A stretch of 64,000 nucleotides of DNA from Hevea brasiliensis (taxonomy: Eukaryota > Streptophyta > Magnoliopsida > Malpighiales > Euphorbiaceae). Positions 55,226 to 64,000 of this stretch are shown here, one piece after another. The translations under genes and the position numbers were made by a program. The stretch is from assembly GCF_030052815.1 (NCBI RefSeq), contig NC_079498.1, forward strand, positions 75,440,992 through 75,504,991. The letters run 5' to 3'. Under the pieces are notes generated by a model, which saw only the letters and a list, made by a program, of their open reading frames with translations, had not been told where the DNA came from and did no database searches. Position 1 is the first letter of the stretch; the number at the start of each line of letters is the position of its first letter.

Positions 55226-58200
55226 TGTCACACCCTACCCCTCTGTAAGGCATAACATGATCCCGTAGTATACCTAATGAATTACCAACTCCGTCTACTG
55301 ATAATCCATTAAATACACTACAAGGGATTTTAAAAACTTTTCTTACTTCTTTTACCATGGTGAGCACTATTTATAGGTATTAAAAACCTTTTTAATTTGT
55401 AGTGATAGAACTAACACATTTGAATTATTTGGAATTTCTGTAAAAATTTTGGCAGAGTGCCATCTATATTTTGGATAAAACAGTTCTTCAGAAAAGCGGT
55501 GAAAAACACTTCAATAAATTTCTAAATCTCAACTTCAACATTTTTCTCAACCCAACACAGTTCTCAAGTCAAATTCACAGTAATTTTTCAAGGACTGAGA
55601 TAAAGAAATATAATACAATTTTTACAAGTCAAAATATCTCATAATTTACTTTACAACTTCAATGTACAATTTTTATTTACAACTGCTCAAAACCAAAAAC
55701 AATATGTACATACAGTGAACATACATTACATTACAAAATACAAAATACTAGTATACTCATTATACCCGGTAGTCTCTCGCTGGAGGTACTAGCAGCCTAG
55801 TCTGCTGCCCTGTCTGTCTGTATACCTGCGACAGCAATAAAAAGCTATCGCTGAGACAATGTCTCAGTGGTACACAACATTAACCAAATACAATTTAAAT
55901 CACAATTCATAAATCATATAAATAGTGGATACTTAAAACCATAGTTAATTTCAAGACAATAATTGTCAACCAGAATTTAAACTCCATTTCTCAATATCAC
56001 AATAAATTTCAATAAGTCAGATCATGGTTGAATTCAAAAGACAGTATATGTCAATAAGAGTTTAAATTCATTTCACAATCTCACAATACATATCAATAAA
56101 TCACACACAGCTTTAATCATGTTCCCAAGTTCAATTCATCCCAAAAGCCGATGGCTAATGAGGTATTCAATTCATCCCAAAAGTCAATGACTAATGAGGA
56201 ATAACACAGCTAGCTGGCAAAAATATGAGTACTCATTCTATTCGTCCTCAACAGGCACACATCTCAACACTTCAGCCAGAGAGGGAATTCAATTCATCCC
56301 ACTAGACAAGCTAGCGAGGAATACAATCAATGTACATGATAGCTGTGGTTTCAAAACAATTACAGTGCTTTTCAATCAATAAGTATACATCAATATCATT
56401 CAAACAATTTCTCACAATTTCAAATCATTTACAATGCTTTTCAAGAATTAAATATCCACTCAAACACATTTGCACAATTTAAAACAATAATGTACAAATA
56501 GTCATAATTCATTTCAATTGAAAAATTCAAAAGAAATAGTTTTTGTGCACAAACCTCTGATAACTGTCTCCGGGTCTGGACTCAGTATTTCCTTCCCTTT
56601 TCCTGAGTCTTTGGTAACTGAGAAACACAATTTGAAGTGTTTCAGTACTAAATTAAACTGTCTCTAACGATAATGTTCGATAAGCAATTCACTAAAGGCT
56701 ATTATTTGTTCAATCACCTAATATACCGACCCTCGATGCGTTTTAGGTAAATTAGGTTTTAGTGTCATTAATATCTCACATTCGATAGGGTTTTAGGGTT
56801 GGTACATTTTACCAAACTCATTTCCTTGTATACTGTGTTTCCTTGCATTTTATTGCAATTTGTTGAATTCCGGGATACTAGTTTGACCTAGCCGGACGAC
56901 CTAGTTCCCTCGGTTTTCGGGTTTCGGTCAAAACTAAAAACTTGTAGATCTATGTCTTATGGAACGCGGGGAAAAATTTTAGGTCATTCTGAGTTAAGTA
57001 GACCAAGTTATGGTCATTATACTATTGCTGGTCAAATGGCATCAAATTAGGTCAATTTTAGGTCAATTTGGTCAACTTTGGTTCGGCCAGTTTTTGGACC
57101 CGAACTTGTGCAAGCTTTTTGACTTGCTTCTGGTCATTTCTGGGCTTTGGTGTCTTCATAAGACTTGTAGGTATGGGTATTAGCTATTCATGGTTAAAAT
57201 TTCAGATCAATTGGACTTGTTTTGAGTGAGTTATGGCCTAAACACTAACTGCTGCCCAATTGGTCAAATTTCAGGCCTCAAATGTACTCAATCCGAATTG
57301 GTCATTTTTCATACCACCTTGCAAGCAGAATTTTGGTATGCTTTCTCAATGAAAGTTGGCACATTTTGTGCCTAGTTCCACCTCCAATTGGTCTCATACC
57401 AATTGAGGTTACACATTTAAAGTTATTGACTAAATTGCATACTGCCTTTAATTACTTTGCTTATACATGTATCCATTACACATTTAATTGCTATATGTCC
57501 ACTCCCCTTACAATTTCTGTTTTGGTACATAACCAACAACCATATTCCACTTCACTTAAATGTCACTTTGGGCAGATTGCAATTATCCTCAATACACCAA
57601 TTAAACTCACATTTACAAGTTCTAAGTACAATCACATATACCCTAAACATTACAAATTTTTACATACACTTACACAATCAATCTATACACATATCCATCA
57701 ATTCTCAAGGTCAATATTCTGCCAATAATTTCATGAACATATACATTTATCCAAGAATCTCAAGGCTGCCAAAAACTTCCTCAACACCAAAATATCCTAC
57801 AATTCATCAATTTCCATCCAAGTGCAAAAATCACCATATACATATGAAATAATTTACTAGGATATTAAATCACCATAACCAACATCATTTCTCATCAAAT
57901 ATATGTACAAATATTTCATCAAATACATAACTCCATGGCTGTCCAAAATGAACATCTCAATAACTCTTCAAACCTAAAAATTTTCTTCACAAAACCAACA
58001 CCCATAACATGAACACAAAGTTTAAGAAAGCTATCTTCAAAAATGCTAACTTACCTTATGGTTGGAACTTGCCAAACCTTGATTAAACTTCTTAAATTTG
58101 GTATCAAGCTCTTCCTTATGATGTGTAGACAAACTTTCATGAAGAACCCTAAGTGATTGGAGTTGAAATGGAGGAGTTAAGAGAGCTCATGCAAAACGCC

Positions 58201-58934
58201 CATGGAGATTTTCTTTCTCTTCAATTCGGCTAGGTTGGGAAAATGGGGAAGATGAAGTTTCTGCTGGGTATAGTGGACTTACATCAGCACATTTTATTGT
58301 TTAATTAAATCATTAGTGGCCCACTCACACTAATTTAACTATATAATAAGCTTACATGTGTTATTTACACATTTTTCACTCCATTTTGGCTATTTGTATT
58401 AGGTACCCTCAATTTAATTTTTCATTTTATTTTCTAATTGTAATATTATTTATTTTTAGTAGACATTTAGGTCAAAAGACAATTCGGGATGTCAAATGAC
58501 CATAATGCCCCTGTTCGGGTTGCATTCCCAATTTTTCGGTAACACCGGGTTTTGTCTGTTTTTCAATTTCTCACTTTTCTTTGTACTAATTATTTAATTT
58601 TTCTTTGATCATTCTAATGATATTTATTCTTCTATAAGGGTCTATTTAAGTCCTAAAAATGTTTTCCAGAGTTCCTCGCAGTCCAGGGCTAGTCAACGGT
58701 CCACGCCGTGACTTCCCGGTGCGGTCACCCATCGCTAGGATTCCCGGCTCGCTTAACTTGGCTACATTTCTTTGCTATTATTTTTCCTTTGTTTTCCTTG
58801 TATTTTCTTTTCTTGTATTTCATTATTTTATGTCTCCCCACTCATATTGAAGTGTAGTTCTGGGCATCCTAGCTGTCCGGACAACACTAGTCATCGGAAT
58901 AGCAGAACACACTACCGAACTTTGGGGTGTTACA
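55226..58934 (-). mobile_element. Element C 5' LTR
   Basis: 3709 bp, nearly identical to 46664-50371. Its end near 58660-58770 (revcomp) carries the AGCGAGCCGG / CGATGGGTGACCGCACC string also seen in the H LTR near 59380, showing common descent. Confidence 0.94.
55851..55867 (-). promoter_or_regulatory. Covarying LTR hairpin (C 5' LTR)
   Basis: CTGAGAC-ATT-GTCTCAG, same as 47289-47305. Confidence 0.65.
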
Positions 58935-58939
58935 CATGT
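58935..58939. repeat. TSD of element C, right (catgt)
   Basis: Matches 46659-46663. Confidence 0.95.
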
Positions 58940-59170
58940 CATCTCAGTAGAAGAAATTGTTGTATAACCAGACCTGACATATGAAGAAGAATCGATTAAA
59001 ATCTTGGAATGAGAGGTAAAAGAGCTCAGAAACAAGACAATTCCACTAGTGAAAATCCTATGGAGGCACCACAACACGGAAGAGGCAACATGGGAGAGTG
59101 AGGAGACAATGAGGCAACAATTCCCTCAGCTCTTCACATCAGGTAAATTTCGAGGACGAAATTTTTATTT
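58940..59170 (+). pseudogene. H integrase C-terminal chromodomain-like tail
   Basis: Continues from 46663: ISVEEIVV, TAA, PDLTYEEESIKILE, TGA, EVKELRNKTIPLVKILWRHH, NTEEATWESEETMRQQFPQL. It is parallel to B 42860-43090. It ends in the tail TTTCGAGGACGAAATTTTTA that precedes the PPT in this group. Confidence 0.87.
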
Positions 59171-59182
59171 AGAAGGGAAGAG
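59171..59182 (+). other. Element H polypurine tract
   Basis: AGAAGGGAAGAG, one base before the H 3' LTR. Confidence 0.85.
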
Positions 59183-59183
59183 T

Positions 59184-60580
59184 TGTAACATCCCCACTGT
59201 ACGTAGTCCGTACATTTTGTTGCTCCGGTGATCTAATGTCAGTTCCGGCAAGTCAGGATGTTTGGAACTACACTTCGGTGATAGTGAACAGACATATAAT
59301 GATGAAATAAATAAAAATAAAATACAAGAAAAATTAAAGAAAAATAAAAGAGAGAAAATAAAACTAAGTTAAACGAGCCGGCACCGTAGCGATGGGTGAC
59401 CGCACCGGGAAGTTACGGTGAAGGCAATTGCCGACTCCAAGACCGCGGGAAACCCTCGGAATTAAATTTTTAGACATAATTAAAAGTTTATTTAAATGTA
59501 ATTAACACTAGAAATATCAAAAAAAAAAATTAATAAATTAGTATAAAGAAAAATGAAAAATCGAGAAATAGATAAAAATCGGTGTTACCGAAAAATCGGG
59601 AATACAACCCGAAGCGGGGCATTTTTGCATTTGACATCTAGAGTTTCCTTTTGACCTCAATGTCCATTAAGAAAAATGGTATTATACTTTGGAAATGTCA
59701 TGAAAAATTAAATTGTGATACATTATATAAATAGTGAAAGAAATGAGGTAAATGTGCAAATAATGAAACTTTGAATAATTAAACAATAAAAGTAACCTTA
59801 GTGCTCCACTAATCATGAATTATGGGACCTAAATAAAGCAAAGTGGACAGAATTTTAGTCCATCTTCATCCTCCCAAATAACTAGCCGAATTCCTCCATG
59901 AAAGAAACTCCATGGCCGAAAGTGAGGAAGCTCATGCAACCTTGAATTAAAAGTCTTTTCCACATGGTTTCTTCATTAAAGCTTGCACACTCACCTTAAG
60001 GAAGATTTTGGGAGCAAGAAAGGAAGGATTTGGTGAGGTTTAGGGAAAGCTCTCAAGAGGTGAGTGTCCATTTCTTTTTCCTTTCTTTAGTAAACTTGAT
60101 TACTAGGTTGAAGTGAGTTGAATGGTGAAGAAAATGGAAGGATTTGTTGAGTTATTGAAGTGTTCAATTTTGGTAGCCATGAGAACCTATATTCCTTGAG
60201 TTTATCTTACCTCTAATGGATAGAAAATAATATTGATTTAGTCATTTTAAAGTTATAGTAATTTAGTTTCCATGTATATGTACATTGAGTGCTTGAATTT
60301 AAGGGTTTGGAAAGCAATTTGTATACCTTAGCAAACTGCCACTTTTGGCAGCCTTTAAATTCATGAATTAGTGTTTGATTTCATGAATTTTTCTTGATAA
60401 ATTATGGTGAAGATGAATTGTAGACAGTGTATGTTAAGCAATGGTTGGGAGGTATATGTTATAATAAAGTATTTTCATGTATATATTATGTTGAATTTAA
60501 CTTTGCAAATTAGGGTTGTATAATGTACATGGAACAATTGTATATTCTGCCCAAATGAACATGATTGAGATATGATGAAT
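59184..60580 (+). mobile_element. Element H 3' LTR, first part
   Basis: Starts TGTAACATCCCC. It is related to the C LTR (the GGTGTTACCGAAAAATCGGG string near 59581 is found inverted in C). Cut at 60580 by element D. Non-coding. Confidence 0.88.
60576..60580. repeat. TSD of element D, left (tgaat)
   Basis: Matches 63649-63653. Confidence 0.85.
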
Positions 60581-61294
60581 TGTGACACCCCTTACCTGTC
60601 TACAGTATAGTCGAGTAAGATATGCCACACAGTATACCGGAGCACCCTATTTTATTTTAATCATTTTTATTCTTCCTAATTTATTTCTTTCATAATTATG
60701 AAGTAAAGTATAATTCATTTAAGTCATTTATTGAAATCATAAATTTATTTGAGGTTCCGCAAATTTTATAGAAAATCCAGCAGAGTATCGGCTAAAAATG
60801 GAGAAACAGTTCTTTGAAACCTGTGAAAAACACTTCCAAAATTTTCAATCAATCCCAAACTCCATTTCATCAACAAAATCTCAATATTTTTCAACAACAT
60901 TTCCATTTCTCAATCATTTATCTCATATGATATTCATGTAAAGTCATAAATAAATATTCACTTTTTCATTCATAAACACAATTTTCACTATTTACATTAA
61001 TACCAAAATATATTACATAAGTTTCAATTACATATGAGAAAATAAAAAGCAATTACAAAATACCCAAAATGAAACCTAGTGTCCTACCAATGCACTGACG
61101 TCGGTGAGGTGACATGGACACTATGCAGAGCTGCAGATGATCTCTCCCAGTCTATGGTTTACTAAACTCTCTATCGGTCTCTCTAGAACCTATGCGTGGT
61201 AAAAGCAACGTGCTAAGCAATAATGCTTAGTGGTGCCAATAATAGAATAAAAGAAATAGCAAAAAATAAATATGCAGTGCATGTTCTGATGTCT
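60581..61294 (-). mobile_element. Element D left arm, inverted B-like LTR 3' part
   Basis: Reverse complement follows B from about 37560 to 38268: CTAAGCA hairpin, the CTGCAGCTCTGCATAGTGTC segment, AGTGCATTGGTAGG, the GCCG-TACTCTGC region and the LTR end. Confidence 0.82.
61213..61230 (-). promoter_or_regulatory. Conserved LTR hairpin (D left arm)
   Basis: CTAAGCA-TTAT-TGCTTAG on the minus strand. Confidence 0.6.
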
Positions 61295-61309
61295 TATGCA
61301 GACAATTTT

Positions 61310-63648
61310 GCCAAATTAGTGACCATTTGAATGTGTGTGAGGAGGAATTGAAGTGAGTAAGGATAACCAAGTTGACCTTAGGCATGCTGCCCTTAGTGAC
61401 CTGCAGGAGTGGTTTTGAGTCTTGTAGGTTTGGGCAGCTATAAATGGAGTTGTATAGGTTAAATTGGTGCAAGGCCAATTGGACATGAAACTAGATACAT
61501 AATGGAACCAACTTTGGTGAAGAAACCCTGCCCAGAAGACCAACCTAAGTGGCCCTAAAAATTGACCTAATCCGGGTGACCAATATGCTGCCCCTGGAAA
61601 ATGACCAAATGAATAGTGTTTATTCATTTAGTCATAACTCAGTGTAGAAATGTCCATTTGACCTGAATTTGATATCAATGGAAAGCTTAGACAGTTTAGG
61701 ACAACTTTCGTGAAGACCATAACTCTAAATTCTGACCATAACTAAATGAAATTGTCCATCAAATTCAGGACATCAAAACTACAGAATTGATTCTACCCAG
61801 AAATTCTGGAAAAATTGTAATCCGGCCAATTATGGCATTTAGACTATAACTTGAGCTACAAAACTCCAAATGGAGTGATTCAAAAAGTGAAATGTAACTA
61901 GACGCAATAAAGAACAACTTTGATTAAGAACACTTGGCCAAATTCTCACTCTATAATGGCCTAATGGAACAGTGAACTCTAACACTCAAAATTTGAAATT
62001 TCTTATTTATTCTCCATTGGTTAGAAGCAATGATTGGCAACTATTGGCAACACTTTTAGGAACCAAAATGTGGTAAATCTATGTGATTAAAACTCATGTA
62101 ACTATTATATATGTGAAAGTCAATATTTTGACTTAAATGACCAAATAAATAGTAACTTTACATGTTAAGTATAAATATTCAAGAAATAACTTTGTAATAT
62201 GCCCTAGTAGGCCTAATATTATTAGTTTGGATAGGTTAGCATGCCAATAGGATTCTGATAGCAGTACTGTGTATGGCTTCATGCCATTTTGTGATATGAT
62301 AGCCTATAGCTATACTGATTATGATGTTATACTTGGCTTTATGCCTTATTGCTTTTATGGCTTGTTAGCCATTCTGTCTGTACACTGGGAGACACATTGT
62401 GACCGATGGTGTGATGGCCCGAGGTATACCCAGTGCTAGTTTACCTATTTATCCAGTTCGGTCAATTTGTATAGGTTACTTGAGCATGGAAAAGTATAAA
62501 TGTAATTGAATTGATTATTAAAAGAAGTAAGGAAATTAAATTTCAAGATAAAGAATAAGAATGATTACAATAAAATGAGGCTCAAAATCATCAAAGAAAA
62601 TGATTAATAAAATGGTAGAAAAAATTGAAATGAATTGGACTGATGATAAAAAAAAAAAGTTATCTATTATTGAATGCATTGGAAACTTTAATTATTATAA
62701 AATAATTAAAGATAACCTAGAAGGTATTGAATTAAATGACACAAAAAGATTAATGATAGAAATGTAATTTAAATAAATGTTACAAATGTACCTTTCATAA
62801 TAATATTAAGTTAAGAATAATGCTATTAGAATATTAGTATATTGTATATTCTTACAGTAACCTTATGAATTAAGCACCTCCAAAGAGGACTAAATTAAAA
62901 AAAAAAAGAAAAGAAAAAAAGGATATTAAATTTTAGAAACCTTATTGAAGCATAATTAGATCTAAACTATCAGAACCATGTGTTATTACCATTTGTATTT
63001 TGTATATTATTTTCTTGTTATATTATTGTACCACTAAGCAGCAATGCTTAGCGCGATGGATTTGTTTCCTCGCGCAGGTACTGAAGGTAAAGCCCAGTGA
63101 ATATTAAACAGAGATTTTGAAGTTCTGATCTACAGGAGTACTCAAGGTTGTCACCTCCGCAGCAATGCATGTAGATAGGGCTCACATTAGTTATATTATG
63201 TAATTTGTAAATTATAATTATTTATTATATTGTAATGAAAATTTGGAAAATGTATGTAATATGCACTTGATATAAATTATGAATTTATGCAATTAGTTTT
63301 GAAATTATGTAAATTAATGAAAATATGAGAATTTTGATATATGTAATAAGCAAGAATGGATTTGTACAAATGAGTATGGATTTGAATTACATAATGATTT
63401 TTGAAATAATGACATGAGTATAGATGAATTATTGTATGGAAAATATTATTAAATTTTTAAATCGGTGAATAGTGAAATACACCAAATGGTAATAGAAATG
63501 GAGAAAACTCCACTGGTTTCTCCTTAGAAAAATAATTGATATTAAAATATAATGAGAACAAATTATTAAAGGAATAAAATAATATAAGATAGGGTGCTCC
63601 ACCACTGAATGTGCTCGGATACACAGTAGACGGGTAAGGGGTGTTACA
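61310..63648 (+). mobile_element. Element D right arm, A-like LTR 3' part
   Basis: Follows the A LTR from about 4207 to its end: AATTAGTGACCATTTG start, CTGCCCTTAGTGACCTGCAG, the degenerate module, the GGTGTGATGGCCCGAGG segment, the hairpin and CTCGCGCAGGTACTGAAGGT. Confidence 0.83.
63034..63051 (+). promoter_or_regulatory. Conserved LTR hairpin (D right arm)
   Basis: CTAAGCA-GCAA-TGCTTAG followed by CGCGATGG as in A. Confidence 0.62.
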
Positions 63649-63653
63649 TGAAT
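63649..63653. repeat. TSD of element D, right (tgaat)
   Basis: Follows GGGTGTTACA. Confidence 0.85.
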
Positions 63654-64000
63654 GGTATAGAAGTGTTATGAATGTATATTTGTAGTTTTGGGAGGAGGAA
63701 AAGTATCATTTGGAAGTGTTCTTTGTGTGCAGATATTATGTTGTGAAGGCAGTAGGTAAATTGAACCATAAGTGATAATTGGTGACCCCAATTGGTATGA
63801 GGCCAATGGGAGCTGAAACTAGACACAAAATAGGCCAACTTTCATGTAGAAATGTTACCAAAATTCTACCTAGAAACTGACCTTAAAAATGATCTAATCC
63901 GGAATTGGCAAGTGCAAGCCCAAATTTTTGACTATATAAACTGTAGTCACTAAGATGATCATAACTCACTCAAAATAGGTCCAAATGACCTAAAACTTTT
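63654..64000 (+). mobile_element. Element H 3' LTR, continued beyond the window
   Basis: Resumes the LTR after D. It carries the AATTGGTATGAGGCCAATGG and CATAACTCACTCAAAATAGG parts of the LTR module shared with A, B and C. Non-coding. Confidence 0.75.

Larger units (their letters stand above)
46664..58934 (-). mobile_element. Element C: Ty3/gypsy chromovirus on the minus strand, 12.3 kb
   Basis: Complete insertion: 3' LTR 46664-50371 (3708 bp), internal 50372-55225, 5' LTR 55226-58934 (3709 bp), TSD catgt. Read on the minus strand it has ends TGTAACACC...GTGTGACA, an initiator-Met PBS, gag-pol with chromodomain-like tail, and a PPT. LTRs match almost base for base, so it is recent, but gag-pol has frameshifts and stops. 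It lacks the integrase intron of H and B. Confidence 0.95.
60581..63648. mobile_element. Element D: head-to-head chimera of two LTR fragments
   Basis: Begins TGTGACACCCCTTACC and ends GGTAAGGGGTGTTACA. Both termini are LTR 3' (U5) ends, facing outward and flanked by tgaat. Left arm 60581-61294 is the inverted last ~700 bp of a B-like LTR. Right arm ~61310-63648 is the forward last ~2340 bp of an A-like LTR. No LTR start, PBS, PPT or coding sequence is present. Confidence 0.78.
1..64000 (+). mobile_element. Outermost element H: damaged Ty3/gypsy chromovirus, split by three insertions
   Basis: The host of the whole nest. Its own sequence is at 1-3026, 46432-46663, 58940-60580 and 63654-64000. 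Removing the insertions A, C and D with one copy of each 5-bp duplication restores collinearity with the gag-pol and LTR of related element B. The 5' LTR, PBS and gag start lie left of the window and the 3' LTR runs off the right end. The order gag, protease, RNase H, integrase, C-terminal chromodomain-like tail fits the Tekay/Del branch of plant chromoviruses. The element is dead: most of RT is deleted and there are many stops. The lineage assignment is inference from motifs. Confidence 0.85.

Noticed and set aside
60581..61294. Solo LTR of element B family in inverted orientation
   Set aside because: Only the 3' ~700 bp is present and only its left end abuts a TSD; the matching TSD is at 63649, beyond the A-like arm.
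1..64000. Host plant genes, tRNA, rRNA or centromeric satellite
   Set aside because: All stretches are accounted for by LTRs or interiors of the six elements; tRNA-like strings are the primer binding sites only.

Overview
The window is plant nuclear heterochromatin built entirely of nested Ty3/gypsy LTR retrotransposons. I find no host gene, rRNA, tRNA or CRISPR array. The presence of Ogre-type (Tat lineage) and long-LTR chromovirus (Tekay/Del-like) elements points to a flowering plant, probably a eudicot. The species cannot be fixed from the sequence.

Five insertions can be delimited by their terminal TG...CA ends and exact 5-bp target-site duplications (TSDs). The outermost element H (plus strand, gag-pol damaged, 5' end outside the window) occupies 1-3026, 46432-46663, 58940-60580 and 63654-64000. 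Element A (3027-46426, TSD gaaca) split the integrase of H. It keeps only a gag remnant between LTRs of about 4.1 kb. Two younger elements then landed in the LTRs of A. An Ogre-like giant (6841-29636, 22.8 kb, TSD catgg) sits in its 5' LTR, and element B (35124-46258, TSD aataa) sits in its 3' LTR. Element C (46664-58934, minus strand, TSD catgt) split the 3' end of the H integrase. Element D (60581-63648, TSD tgaat) sits in the H 3' LTR and is an odd head-to-head chimera of two LTR fragments.

Ogre-like element: LTRs of 5.0 and 5.5 kb; a PBS matching a tRNA-Arg-like 3' end; an extra ORF before gag (DUF7745-like domain plus coiled coil); gag with two CCHC-like motifs; protease with a G-patch; RT; two RNase H domains; integrase; a 3' region with a 16-copy minisatellite; and a polypurine tract. 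Each LTR carries an antisense gene in U3: a Transposase_28/'putative gypsy type transposon' domain, a 61-bp intron and a coiled-coil half. The right LTR also keeps the TATA box of this gene.

H, A, B and C are related chromoviruses. H, A and B-type internal regions share gag and tail sequence, and H, B and C retain the integrase tail with chromodomain. All primed elements of this group use a PBS for initiator tRNA-Met. H and B share a putative 74-80-bp GT-AG intron inside integrase that C lacks. All the chromovirus LTRs carry a hairpin whose stem has compensatory changes between families.

Every element-encoded protein is interrupted by stops or frameshifts. Many stops are C-to-T type, as expected of methylated, silenced DNA. 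No copy looks able to encode a full set of proteins. LTR pairs within A, B, C and Ogre are still very similar by eye, so the nest is geologically young. Domain names come from my reading of motifs; no database search was run.
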